Source: Janibacter alkaliphilus (GTDB lineage: Bacteria > Actinomycetota > Actinomycetes > Actinomycetales > Dermatophilaceae). Taken from it: a stretch of 64,000 bases of DNA. Below, piece by piece: positions 55,863 through 63,463 of the stretch. The notes under the pieces are model-generated. The model ran no database searches. It was given only the letters and a program-made list of their open reading frames with translations, and was not told the DNA's origin. Positions within the stretch are counted from its first letter, which is position 1; every line of letters begins with the position of its first letter. The position numbers and the translations under genes were made by a program. The DNA lies in the NCBI RefSeq assembly GCF_013408565.1, contig NZ_JACBZX010000001.1:2976001-3040000 (forward strand). The letters are read 5' to 3'.

Positions 55863-56075
55863 ATGTCTGTCGTTATCGACGTTCCCCGCGCATCCGCGCT
55901 TGACTGCCCTGCTCTCGATCAGGACTCGTCTCCCGTTCCGCATGCTGATGGGCTCGATCCCGTCATCGCCGCCGCCCGCGCCGCCGGTCGCCGAGCCGGT
56001 GAGCGCCTGGCACTCACTCCGCTGACGCCGCGACAGCGCGCCGCCGTCGCCGCCGTGATGGGCGGTGGTCGCTGA
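55863..56075 (+). CDS. Small element protein, unknown
   Basis: 70 residues: SVVIDVPRASALDCPAL, then a helical ARAAGRRAGERLALTPLTPRQRAAVAAVMGGGR. No known domain. It is believed real because its stop overlaps the next start (TGATG) and the junction sequence is repeated at the next two genes. Possibly a copy-control or accessory protein of the replicon; this is guesswork. Confidence 0.55.
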   Translation: MSVVIDVPRASALDCPALDQDSSPVPHADGLDPVIAAARAAGRRAGERLALTPLTPRQRAAVAAVMGGGR

Positions 56076-56323
56076 TGAGCGCGAACTCCGCCGCCTTCGA
56101 TCACCTGACCAGCTTCCGCTGGCGACAGGGCGACCCGTCCCTCGCCGATGGCGAGGCCCAGCTCTACGACCTCGGCGTGCTCCGCTCCGTGCTGGAGGAG
56201 GCCGTCGAGATCGCCGTCGCCGACGCCCGCGCCGACGGGGTGACCTGGGCCAGGATCGGCGACGCCCTCGGCGTCACGCATCAGGCTGTCATCAAGCGCT
56301 ACGGCCGGGGCGGTGGTCGCTGA
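56075..56323 (+). CDS. Small helix-turn-helix protein of the element
   Basis: 82 residues. The C-terminal half TWARIGDALGVTHQAVIKRYG is a clear HTH (about residues 55-75). N-terminal AQLYDLGVLRSVLEEAVEIAVADARADG is helical. Similar tiny HTH proteins occur upstream of rep in actinobacterial plasmids. It may repress its own operon through the 55686-55721 sites. Coupled to both neighbours by TGATG overlaps in the repeated sequence GGCGGTGGTCGCTGATG. Confidence 0.7.
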   Translation: MSANSAAFDHLTSFRWRQGDPSLADGEAQLYDLGVLRSVLEEAVEIAVADARADGVTWARIGDALGVTHQAVIKRYGRGGGR

Positions 56324-56682
56324 TGCACGCCGACGCACGCAACCTCAGCACCGCACCCGCCGACCTGACCCCGCCCGGAGGGCCTGGCCTGGCACCCGCC
56401 GAAGGCGGGCTGCCCATCGCCGTGATGACGGTCCGCAGCCGTGCTTCGCACTCCAAGAGTTTCGGGGGCCTCATTCGTTCCTACGGGCGCGGCAAGGGCT
56501 TGTCGATTGCCGCGCCTTGCAACAACGCGCCTGGTCAGAAGCCGATTCCGTCTTCGCTGCGTCGCGTCGCCTCGCGGGTTCATTTGAGGTCTCATTTGGG
56601 GGTCAATACGGGGTCATTTAGGCGCCGCACCCCCTCTGCGGCCCTCCACGCCGCCTGCGACGGGGGTGGTCGCCGTGGCTAA
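56323..56682 (+). CDS. Possible small protein overlapping the candidate replication origin
   Basis: 119 codons from an ATG that overlaps the HTH gene stop, ending with a TAA that overlaps the rep start region. The translation has no recognisable domain, and the middle (SFGGLIRSYGRGKGLSIAAP, then GVNTGSFRRR) falls in lower-GC sequence that looks like an origin. It may be a true coupled gene or just an open frame over cis-acting DNA. Confidence 0.4.
   Translation: MHADARNLSTAPADLTPPGGPGLAPAEGGLPIAVMTVRSRASHSKSFGGLIRSYGRGKGLSIAAPCNNAPGQKPIPSSLRRVASRVHLRSHLGVNTGSFRRRTPSAALHAACDGGGRRG
56580..56622 (+). repeat. Iteron-like direct repeats before rep
   Basis: Four copies of TCATTTGRGG-like sequence (TCATTTGAGG 56580, TCATTTGGGG 56592, TCAATACGGGG 56603, TCATTTAGG 56614) at 11-12-bp spacing, about one helical turn. 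The low local GC and position about 50 bp before rep suit an origin or Rep-binding site. Confidence 0.5.
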
Positions 56683-58087
56683 GCAGGAGAACAACCCGAC
56701 GAGCATCGGGCTCACGCAGTACCTCGATCCGTCGTACTGGACCTGGGCTGCCGAGGACCCGAACGGGGCCGCGCTGCTCGAGCAGGGAGCCGGGGCGATC
56801 CTCGCCTACGTCGCGCAGCGGCTCGAGGCCATCGGCTGCGAGGTCATCGAGGCCTACGGAATCGTGCACGACAAGGATGAGCGCGAGGTCTGGAGCGACA
56901 CGGAGAAGGCTCTGGTGGTCGAGCCGAAGCCCGATCACCTGCACGCGGTCATCAAGTTCGCCAGCCGTGCGAAGAGCGCGCCGCTGGCTCGGCTCGCGTT
57001 CGGCATCGGCGTCGAGCCCCAGTACGTCGAGAAGCCGGGCCGCGGTCGGTACGCCTTCGACAACATGCTGTCGTACCTGACTCACGTGAAGTATGCGGAC
57101 AAGCATCAGTACGCGCCGTCGGAGGTCGCCACGGTGCGCGGGCCGGACTACCTCGGGATCGACGCCCAGCGCCGGGAGACCTGGCTCAAGGGGCGCGCCC
57201 ACGTGAAGAAGAAGGTCGTCGCGGAGAACTTCGAGGACATGCGGGAGCGGGTGCTGCAGGGCGAAATCACGCGGGATCAGATCATGCTCACGGACGAACT
57301 GTTCGACATCTACTCGCGGCATCAGCGGGAGATCGACGACGCGCTGTCGGCCTACGGCCAGCGCCGCGCGTACCGGGCGGCCGCGAAGCTGCGCGCCGGT
57401 GCCTTCTCGACGCACGTGGTGTTCGTCCACGGGGATGCCGGGATCGGCAAGACTCGGTTCGCAACGGATTTCTTCACCGAGGCGATTAGCGCGGCCAATG
57501 CACATGGCGAGCGGTGGCAGGTCTACCGTGCCGCGACGGGGAACCCATTGGATGACTGGCGGGGCGAGGAGGTGCTGCTGCTGGACGATCTGCGGGCCTC
57601 GGCGATGGACGCGAACGATTGGCTGCTGCTGCTCGATCCGTATAACGCCTCGCCTGCGAAGGCTCGGTACAAGAACAAGGGCGAGGTGGCTCCGCGCCTC
57701 ATCGTGATTACGGCGACGATCGAGCCGGTCGAGTTCTTCTACTACGCCCGCCAGAAGGGCAACGTGGACGAGGCGCTGGACCAGTTCATCCGCCGCCTGG
57801 CGTCGGTCGTGAAGGTCTACCGCGCCGACGACATCAACCGCTACCTCGTGCAGCACATCGGGAAGATCGAGCCCTACGAGTGGCACCAGTGCAGCATCCC
57901 GACCGCCGCGCACACGCCCGGCATGTACGGCAACGCGTACCACCAGAACGCCGGGTCGCGGGAACTGACGTACGGTCCGGAGACCTCGGCGGAACACGAC
58001 GCGGACGGTGCGGTCGCGGAGCTGCTCAGCGGGCTCGCGGTGCGAAGTCCGGACGTGCCGCTGGCGCTGATCGAAGGTGCCGCATGA
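56675..58087 (+). CDS. HUH endonuclease-helicase replication protein (Rep_2/pCRESS-like)
   Basis: 470 residues. N-terminal HUH domain: YGIVHDKDE, KPDHLHAVIKF (the His-hydrophobic-His metal motif), and the nicking Tyr in MLSYLTHVKYADKHQY. After a linker comes a superfamily 3-like helicase: Walker A VVFVHGDAGIGKTRFATD (about residue 255), Walker B EEVLLLDDLRAS, and RLIVITATIEP. This nuclease-SF3 combination is that of rolling-circle Reps from integrated bacterial plasmids called pCRESS, relatives of CRESS-DNA virus Reps. GTG 56675 is chosen by the coupling junction; GTG 56666 is possible. Its stop overlaps mobC. Confidence 0.88.
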   Translation: MAKQENNPTSIGLTQYLDPSYWTWAAEDPNGAALLEQGAGAILAYVAQRLEAIGCEVIEAYGIVHDKDEREVWSDTEKALVVEPKPDHLHAVIKFASRAKSAPLARLAFGIGVEPQYVEKPGRGRYAFDNMLSYLTHVKYADKHQYAPSEVATVRGPDYLGIDAQRRETWLKGRAHVKKKVVAENFEDMRERVLQGEITRDQIMLTDELFDIYSRHQREIDDALSAYGQRRAYRAAAKLRAGAFSTHVVFVHGDAGIGKTRFATDFFTEAISAANAHGERWQVYRAATGNPLDDWRGEEVLLLDDLRASAMDANDWLLLLDPYNASPAKARYKNKGEVAPRLIVITATIEPVEFFYYARQKGNVDEALDQFIRRLASVVKVYRADDINRYLVQHIGKIEPYEWHQCSIPTAAHTPGMYGNAYHQNAGSRELTYGPETSAEHDADGAVAELLSGLAVRSPDVPLALIEGAA

Positions 58088-58674
58088 GCACCGATCAGCA
58101 TTCGCTCTTCCAGGGGGTCGAGGGGGCCGGAGGCCCCTCGCAAGCAGGGCTGGAGGACACGAGCGTCAGCGATGTGTCCGACAGGCCTACTGCTTGCCAC
58201 TCTGGCGTACAGGTGGAGCAGCAGACCGACTCCCAGGTGAACACCGGTCGGGCTGATGCGGAGGCTGTGCGTCAGAGTCACGGCGGCGCGAAGCGTCGTC
58301 GTGGGGGCCGCGCGAAGCTCGATACCGACTTCGGGGAGGAGACGCTCGCGGCGCTTCGCACTCGTGCGAAGCGGCTCGGGCTGGCTCCGAGCACGTGGGT
58401 ACGGACCGTCGTACGCGATGCCCTCCACGCCTCCCGCTCGGAGGAGTTGGACGCCGCCGTGGCGGCGCACCTGCTCGGGGTCGAGGCGCGTGTGCAGGCG
58501 TCGGCGGACGCTCGTGAGCTGGCTGCCCAGGTGCGCCCGCTGGCGATCAACGTCAACGACTTGGATCGCCGCGCGCGCGCCGGTGAGGCGGTGGCGCTGT
58601 CGTCGGAGGTGCCCGAGCTGATCGAGCTGCTGCGCGAGGTCCGCGCCTTGCTCGGGGATCGGACGGCCGCATGA
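58084..58674 (+). CDS. mobC: MobC-like relaxosome accessory protein
   Basis: 196 residues. A polar N-terminus (about 70 residues) leads to a ribbon-helix-helix-like segment (LDTDFGEETLAALRTRAKRLGLAPSTWVRTVVRDAL) and a C-terminal MobC signature (AAQVRPLAINVNDLDRRARAGE, ELIELLREVRALLG). It helps the relaxase load at oriT. ATG overlaps the rep stop (ATGA), and its stop overlaps the relaxase ATG. Confidence 0.85.
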   Translation: MSTDQHSLFQGVEGAGGPSQAGLEDTSVSDVSDRPTACHSGVQVEQQTDSQVNTGRADAEAVRQSHGGAKRRRGGRAKLDTDFGEETLAALRTRAKRLGLAPSTWVRTVVRDALHASRSEELDAAVAAHLLGVEARVQASADARELAAQVRPLAINVNDLDRRARAGEAVALSSEVPELIELLREVRALLGDRTAA

Positions 58675-59956
58675 GCACCACCCACTACAGCCGAGCACCA
58701 GCGCCGCCGACACCGAGCGCTATATCCGCGGGAAGGAGGACGAGCGGGGCGTCGCGATCACGTGCGAAGTGCCGGGAGGCCCTGGCGCATTCTCGGCGCG
58801 CGCACGGGCGCTCACGCAGAACACCACGCGCGAGGTCGAGGCGCTGCATTACCGGCAGTCTTTCAGCGACGAGGAGTTCGACCCGAAGAACCCGGAGCAC
58901 GTGCAGCGGGTGAACGATCTCGGCTATCAGCTCGCGAAGAAGATGCATCCGGATTCCGACTGCCTCGTGGTCAGTCATGTGGATGGGCGGGGAAAGAAGC
59001 CGCACAATCATATTTTGGTTCTCAATCACAACAACCGTACGGGTAAGGCGCTCTCGGACTATCGCACGTTCCACGACCGCAAGGCCGGGAATCAGAAAGG
59101 CGTGCAGTCGGCGAACGACGAGCTGATGCGCGAGCACGGGCTCTCGGTCGTGAAGCGGCTGGAGCGCGTGCCGAAGGACTGGGAGCTGCGCCGCGAGGAC
59201 TTCGCCGAGGGGTCGCTCGACCGCGAGATGGGCGACCGGATGAGCGCGGCGCTGGCAGATCCCCGCGCGGTGGACAAGGCCGGTCTCGAAGCGGTGATCG
59301 AGGAGCAGAACCAGCAGCTCGTCGATGACGGGGAGCGGGTGCCGCGGATGCGGCTGCACAGCCCCGTCAGCAAGAAGGGCAAGCGCGCCGGTCAGGAGAC
59401 CTGGACGCTCTAGATCGAGGACCGCCGCGGCGAGTCCGGGCGTGCCGAGCGCCGCAAACGCACGAGCGCACTCTCGGCGGACTTCACCCCGGAGGGCGCG
59501 CAGGCGTTCTTCGACTACCACCAGCAGCAGAAGGAGCAGGAACATGAGCGCAGCACTCGACAGGCTGAAGCAGCAGAACGGGCCCGTGCAGTCGCCGCAG
59601 CCGCTCGGCAGTCCGGAGACGATGGAGGCGTTGACCTCGATCCTCACCGCCGTCGAGGCGCAGAACGCGAGGCTCGACCGGCTGGCCGAGCAGCAGAAGA
59701 AGCTCGCGGGGTTCGTGAAGGTCATGGACGAGGAGACGACGAGGCGGCTGGAGCGGATCACGACCCCGGCGTCGACCTCCTCGCCCTCCAGCGACGTGTC
59801 CGCGAGGATCGCGAGTATCGAGAGCAGGCAGAACGAGATCGCGAGCACGCTCGGCGAGTTCGCGCAGAGTCTCAACGGCGAGAGCTTGAACGCCGCGTCG
59901 CGAACCTTGGTCGCGGAGGCGCAGAAGAATCGCGCGGCTACGGCCTCGGCGATTGA
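58671..59956 (+). pseudogene. Relaxase (MobA/VirD2-like), broken by a frameshift and an amber codon
   Basis: The coupled ATG 58671 begins STTHYS and then leaves frame; the next frame over gives STSAADTERYIRGKEDERG from 58694, so one base is lost (or two gained) near 58692. The relaxase body follows: EVPGGPGAFSARARALTQN, SHVDGRGKKPHNHILVLNHN (the three-His metal motif), KRLERVPKDWELRREDF. At 59411 a TAG interrupts; after it the same frame stays open for 181 codons (EDRRGESGRAERRKRTSALS, FTPEGAQAFFDYHQQQKEQ) to TGA 59954. With both lesions the protein should be inactive, so transfer needs another relaxase or the lesions are sequence errors. Confidence 0.82.
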
Positions 59957-60443
59957 GGGTCTGAAGGTGCAGGCCACAACGAACCAGAAGCTTGTGAGCC
60001 AGGTCGGCGGCGCGGTGCAGCGGATCGAGAAGCGGACTGAGGAACGGGTCGAGAAGGCCGTCGAGCAGGTCGCCGGGGAGGCCTCGGCCACGATGACCGC
60101 GAACCTCGACGCCTCGAACGAGCGCGCCGAGCGGATGATGGCGGCGACGGCGAAGCTCGAAGCGCGTCAGCTCTGGTCGGCCGCCGCTGCGATGTGCCTC
60201 GCCCTGCTGCCGGTGGTCGTGGTCGTCGCCGGGCTCTGGATGGGCATCGCCGGTCTCATCACGGGCGCTCAGTGGGCGCTCGACGTGGACGGGCGCATCT
60301 GGCTCGGCATCGGGCGCTGGCTCGTGGTCTCCGTGGGTCTCGCCGGGGCCGGATACGGGCTCTTCGCGTCCGTCCGCTCGGCAGCCGGTCTCGTGGAGAC
60401 GTGGAAGGGTCGCGGGGTGCCGAAGTGGCCGAGGTGGCGATGA
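59544..60443 (+). CDS. MobB-like membrane protein nested in the relaxase gene
   Basis: 299 residues. A helical coiled-coil region (about residues 20-205, many Ala/Glu/Arg/Gln) precedes two transmembrane helices (MCLALLPVVVVVAGLWMGIAG and RWLVVSVGLAGAGYGLF). The ATG has AAGGAG 9 nt upstream and lies inside the relaxase 3' region in another frame, the same layout as mobB inside mobA of ColE1-type plasmids. Probably links the relaxosome to the membrane. The overlap may constrain how the relaxase frame decays. Confidence 0.75.
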   Translation: MSAALDRLKQQNGPVQSPQPLGSPETMEALTSILTAVEAQNARLDRLAEQQKKLAGFVKVMDEETTRRLERITTPASTSSPSSDVSARIASIESRQNEIASTLGEFAQSLNGESLNAASRTLVAEAQKNRAATASAIEGLKVQATTNQKLVSQVGGAVQRIEKRTEERVEKAVEQVAGEASATMTANLDASNERAERMMAATAKLEARQLWSAAAAMCLALLPVVVVVAGLWMGIAGLITGAQWALDVDGRIWLGIGRWLVVSVGLAGAGYGLFASVRSAAGLVETWKGRGVPKWPRWR

Positions 60444-60461
60444 TGGCTGGATCCGCTCGAG

Positions 60462-60773
60462 CTACCGGTTCCGATCAGCGGTCGAAGGATTCTCGCAGCA
60501 GCCGGTCCTGCGGCCTCGGTGCCGCCGCCCTAACCTGACGAGCATCCCCGCCGTGACGGCCATCACGACGGCGATCCCGGCACCGATGATCCAGGGGTTA
60601 CCGAGGAGCCCACCGACGCCCGCGAGTGCTCCGCCCGCCGCGATGAGCGGCAGGCCGCAACAGAGCAGCAACGGAAGCGCGCAGCATGCCAGCAAGAGCA
60701 GTCCGGTCCCTGCAGCGACGACGGGACCGGCGCGCCGTTCGTCGCGGTCCTGATCGGCGCTCGTCGTCTGCAC
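60462..60773 (-). CDS. Small Cys-rich membrane protein, mercury transporter candidate
   Basis: 103 residues, two transmembrane helices. Helix 1 carries two Cys pairs (LLLLACCALPLLLCCGLPL), and a third pair (GCC) is in the C-terminal tail. Vicinal cysteines in helix 1 are how MerT/MerF/MerE-type carriers bind Hg(II). It lies 41 bp after merA on the same strand, so merA and this gene form one unit. No MerP or MerB is present. Which Mer carrier family it belongs to is not clear. It starts with GTG. Confidence 0.75.
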   Translation of the reverse strand: MQTTSADQDRDERRAGPVVAAGTGLLLLACCALPLLLCCGLPLIAAGGALAGVGGLLGNPWIIGAGIAVVMAVTAGMLVRLGRRHRGRRTGCCENPSTADRNR

Positions 60774-60813
60774 CTCTTCAGGATGAGATCTCCCCGATTG
60801 CCTGCGCTGCCGG

Positions 60814-62235
60814 TCATGCGCAGCACGACAGCAGCGACGGGTCGGTGGTGAAGGCCTTCGCGGCGATCCGGATGCCCTCGGCCATCGTCAGGTAGGGAGC
60901 CCAGGCGTCGGCGATCTCGGCGACGGTCTTGCCGAGCACGTGGACACCGGCGGCGGCGAGCTCTCCGGCGTCCTTGGCGACGGCGGTCAGGCCGAGGATC
61001 TCGTTCGTGTCGGCGTTCACGACGATCTTGATGAACCCGCGGGTGTCGCGGTTGACCAGCGCGCGGGGCACGTGGTGCAGCGGCAGGACGCGGCAATCGC
61101 AGCGGATCCCCGCAGCAAGCACTTCCTTCTCGGTCATCCCGACCGCTCCGATCGCGGGCCCGGTGAACGTCACCCGCGGCAGGCGGGAATAGTCGACGGC
61201 ACGATCGGCGTCGGCGAACGCGTTCTCGGCGACGAGGGTGCCGTGGTGGGCGGCGACGTAGACGAACTCGGGGTGCCCGGTCACGTCGCCCGCGGCCCAG
61301 ATCCGCGGGTTCGAGGACCGCAGCCGGTCGGAGACGACCACCTCGCCGGAGTCCCCGGTCTTCACCCCGACCGCATCGAGGTTCAGGCCATCGGTGACGG
61401 GACGGCGTCCGAGGGCGACGAGCACCTGCTCGGCGCGGAACTCCTGCGAGTCGCCGGACACGTCGGCGGTCACGACGGCCTCGCCTCCCGTGCCGCGGGA
61501 GACCCGGGTGGGCACCACGCGGCGGACGACGCGGATGCCTTCGTCGGCGAACGCCTCCTGAAGCGCCTTGGACACCTCCGGCTCCTCCTTCGAGGCGAGC
61601 CGGGACCGCACCAGCAGCGTGACCTGCGAGCCGAGGCGAGCGAACAGCTGCGCCTGCTCCAGGGCGACGTAGCCGCCGCCGAGCACCAGCAACGACTCAG
61701 GAACCTCAGCGAGTTCCATTGCCGTGGTCGAGGTCAGGTACCCGGTCTCCTCCAGGCCGTCGATCGGCGGAGCCCACGGGCGAGAACCAGTCGCGACCAG
61801 GAAGTGGTCGGCCTCGATGGTCTCGACCGTCCCGTCGCCGGCGATGATCTCCAGTACCGGGGCGTCTGGGCCGCCGGCGAACGATGCATCGCCGCGGCGG
61901 ACCTGCCAGCCGTAGGAGTCGGCGACGTCGGCGTACTTCTCGCCGCGCAGCGACTCGACCAGCGCCTGCTTCCCGGCGATCAGCGCAGGCATGTCCACTG
62001 TCTCAGCCGTCGCCGCGATCCCCGGGAACCGGCCTGAAGCGTCGGCGGCGACGTGACGGGTGTCGGCAGCGGCGATGAGGGCCTTCGACGGCACGCAGCC
62101 GGTGTTCACGCAGGTGCCGCCGAGCGTCCCGCGCTCGATCATCACCACCGACTTGCCGAGCGTGGTCGCACGGATGGCGGCGGCGAATGCTCCGCCTCCG
62201 GATCCGATGATGGCGAGGTCGTACTTGGTAGGCAT
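60814..62235 (-). CDS. merA: Mercuric reductase
   Basis: 473-residue FAD/NADPH disulfide oxidoreductase that reduces Hg(II) to volatile Hg(0). FAD motif IIGSGGGAFAAAIRA, redox active site GTCVNTGCVPSK (Cys pair), NADPH motif VLGGGYVALEQAQLFARLG, a second FAD motif IWAAGDVTGHPEF, and the C-terminal Cys pair in DPSLLSCCA that distinguishes MerA from lipoamide or glutathione reductases. The N-terminal heavy-metal-associated domain of some MerAs is absent. AGGAG precedes ATG 62235. Confidence 0.96.
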   Translation of the reverse strand: MPTKYDLAIIGSGGGAFAAAIRATTLGKSVVMIERGTLGGTCVNTGCVPSKALIAAADTRHVAADASGRFPGIAATAETVDMPALIAGKQALVESLRGEKYADVADSYGWQVRRGDASFAGGPDAPVLEIIAGDGTVETIEADHFLVATGSRPWAPPIDGLEETGYLTSTTAMELAEVPESLLVLGGGYVALEQAQLFARLGSQVTLLVRSRLASKEEPEVSKALQEAFADEGIRVVRRVVPTRVSRGTGGEAVVTADVSGDSQEFRAEQVLVALGRRPVTDGLNLDAVGVKTGDSGEVVVSDRLRSSNPRIWAAGDVTGHPEFVYVAAHHGTLVAENAFADADRAVDYSRLPRVTFTGPAIGAVGMTEKEVLAAGIRCDCRVLPLHHVPRALVNRDTRGFIKIVVNADTNEILGLTAVAKDAGELAAAGVHVLGKTVAEIADAWAPYLTMAEGIRIAAKAFTTDPSLLSCCA

Positions 62236-62277
62236 CGCTGCTCCTGTCAGTCCTTGGCTTTCTGCTCTGTCTCAGCC

Positions 62278-62309
62278 ATACTGGACCTTCCAGTGCAGGG
62301 GAAGGTCAA
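62278..62309 (-). promoter_or_regulatory. mer promoter with MerR operator
   Basis: On the minus strand -35 TTGACC (62309-62304), a 20-bp spacer, and -10 CAGTAT (62283-62278). The spacer is the dyad GACCTTCC-N8-GGAAGGTC (62284-62307). The over-long spacer and dyad are the signature of MerR-activated promoters. It drives merA and the transporter gene; merR reads the other way. Confidence 0.85.
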
Positions 62310-62340
62310 GCCTGCTCCTGCCGAACGATCGGAGGCCGCG

Positions 62341-62730
62341 ATGCGCATCGGAGAACTCGCCGAACGCGCGGGCACCACGGCGAAGACGCTCCGCTTCTAC
62401 GAGGGGCAGGGGCTGCTTCCGCCGGCCGAGCGCACGCAGTCCGGCTATCGCGACTACGCACCCGAGACGGTCGCCCGGATCGACTTCGTCCACCGCGGCC
62501 AGGCCGCGGGCCTCACCCTCGCCCAGATCCGCCAGATCCTCGACATCCGCGACGGCGGCCATGCGCCCTGCGAGCACGTGCGCGACCTGCTTGACGTGCG
62601 CCTCGCTGAGATCGAGCAGCAGATCGCGCAGCTCTCCGTGCTGCGCGACACTATCGCGGACCTCAGACAGGACGCCGCGCACCCGGACCCTGAAACGTGC
62701 AGCACCGATCAAGTGTGTAGGTACTTGTAG
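62341..62730 (+). CDS. merR: MerR-family mercury-responsive regulator
   Basis: 129 residues. HTH MRIGELAERAGTTAKTLRFYEGQGLL with the wing SGYRDY, a dimer helix, and the metal cysteines: one in GGHAPCEHVRDLLDVRL (about residue 80) and two in ETCSTDQVCRYL at the end, the three-Cys pattern of MerR-like mercury sensors. It is divergent from merA across the dyad operator. GGAGG precedes ATG 62341. The gene ends 23 bp from the right attachment arm, so it is the last gene of the element. Confidence 0.92.
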   Translation: MRIGELAERAGTTAKTLRFYEGQGLLPPAERTQSGYRDYAPETVARIDFVHRGQAAGLTLAQIRQILDIRDGGHAPCEHVRDLLDVRLAEIEQQIAQLSVLRDTIADLRQDAAHPDPETCSTDQVCRYL

Positions 62731-62753
62731 ACGACGGTAGCCAATGACTCCAA

Positions 62754-62784
62754 CGCTACAACCCCGATATGCGCTAGCCGTACC
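62754..62784 (+). other. attR: right attachment site of the mercury element
   Basis: Inverted arm at 62754-62773 (perfect 9-bp match CGATATGCG at 62765-62773 to the attL arm) and the core CGTACC at 62779-62784. The core is 5 bp from the arm here but abuts it at attL, so the exact crossover point within the core is not fixed. Confidence 0.8.
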
Positions 62785-63250
62785 CGCTCCACACCGAGCT
62801 GTCGGTCACCCAGCGGTACCGGTTCACCGGGTCCTTCAGGGTCGTCAGCTCGCCGCCGCGCACGGTGATCACCCGGTGCTCGAAGGTGTGCGCCCCGGCG
62901 CTGGTCATGAGCACCAGCTCGTAGCCGGCGACCCCGTCGATCCGGGCCGCCCCGTAGAAGGGGTTCTCCGTCGCGATGTGCGCCGAGATCGGCGTGCGGG
63001 TGGACATGACCTCGCCGGTGGCGGTGACCACCCGCAGACCCACCGAGCTGGACCAGCGGCCGTGCACGGCGACGGAGTCGCGCTGGCCGTCGCCGTCGAC
63101 GTCGGCGCGGGAGACGATCTCGCAGCCGCTGATCCCGCTGCACGCGTCGTCGCTGGTCGTGGTGCTCGCCTGGGCGCTCGGCATCCCGGCGAGCAGGGTG
63201 GCGGCCGCCCCGATGGTGGCCAGTGCGGTGGTGCGGCGTGCTGCGGACAT
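62779..63250 (-). pseudogene. N-terminal part of the host secreted-protein gene split by the mobile element
   Basis: Starts at ATG 63250 with a Sec signal peptide (SAARRTTALATIGAAATLLA, cut near SAQA-ST). The mature part has a Ca-binding-like VDGDGQRDSVAV loop, as in FG-GAP proteins, then ARIDGVAGYELVLMTSAGAHTFEHRVITVRGG and VTDSSVWSGY. The frame then enters the element and stops at TAG 62774-62776. The missing third is at 53985-54196. The truncated protein may still be exported but lacks its C-terminal third. I do not know a family name. Confidence 0.85.
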
Positions 63251-63463
63251 CTCGATCCCCTGTCTCCTCGCGACTCCCCTGCGGCGTCGCACACCCGAGG
63301 ACGCCGTACCCCAGGACCTGGTTCGGACACGGTTCGGTCTCGCCCCTTCGTGCCGGTCCGTGCGCCGGCTTCTTCGCAGGTCACGACCACGCCACACCCG
63401 CCGGAACCCGCCCCTCCCACCAGGCCGGGATGCGAGGATGACCCGGACGAAGGGGGTGTTGCC

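Larger units (their letters stand above)
54197..62784 (+). mobile_element. 8.58-kb integrated serine-recombinase element carrying replication, mobilisation and mercury genes
   Basis: Bounded by direct repeats CGTACC at 54197 and 62779. Contents in order: serine recombinase, three small coupled ORFs, HUH/helicase Rep, mobC, broken relaxase with nested mobB-like gene, Cys-rich small membrane protein, merA, merR. GC and codon use drop visibly from the flanks (more ATA, TTG and AAA/AAT codons). It interrupts a host secreted-protein gene that is restored in frame on removal. It resembles a small mobilisable plasmid that has gained an integrase, so an integrated plasmid/IME with mercury cargo is the best description. 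Confidence 0.88.

Noticed and set aside
58769..59413. Relaxase starting at GTG 58769 as an intact short gene
   Set aside because: Conserved relaxase sequence (DTERYIRGKEDERG) lies upstream in the same frame without a start, and downstream homology continues past the TAG at 59411.
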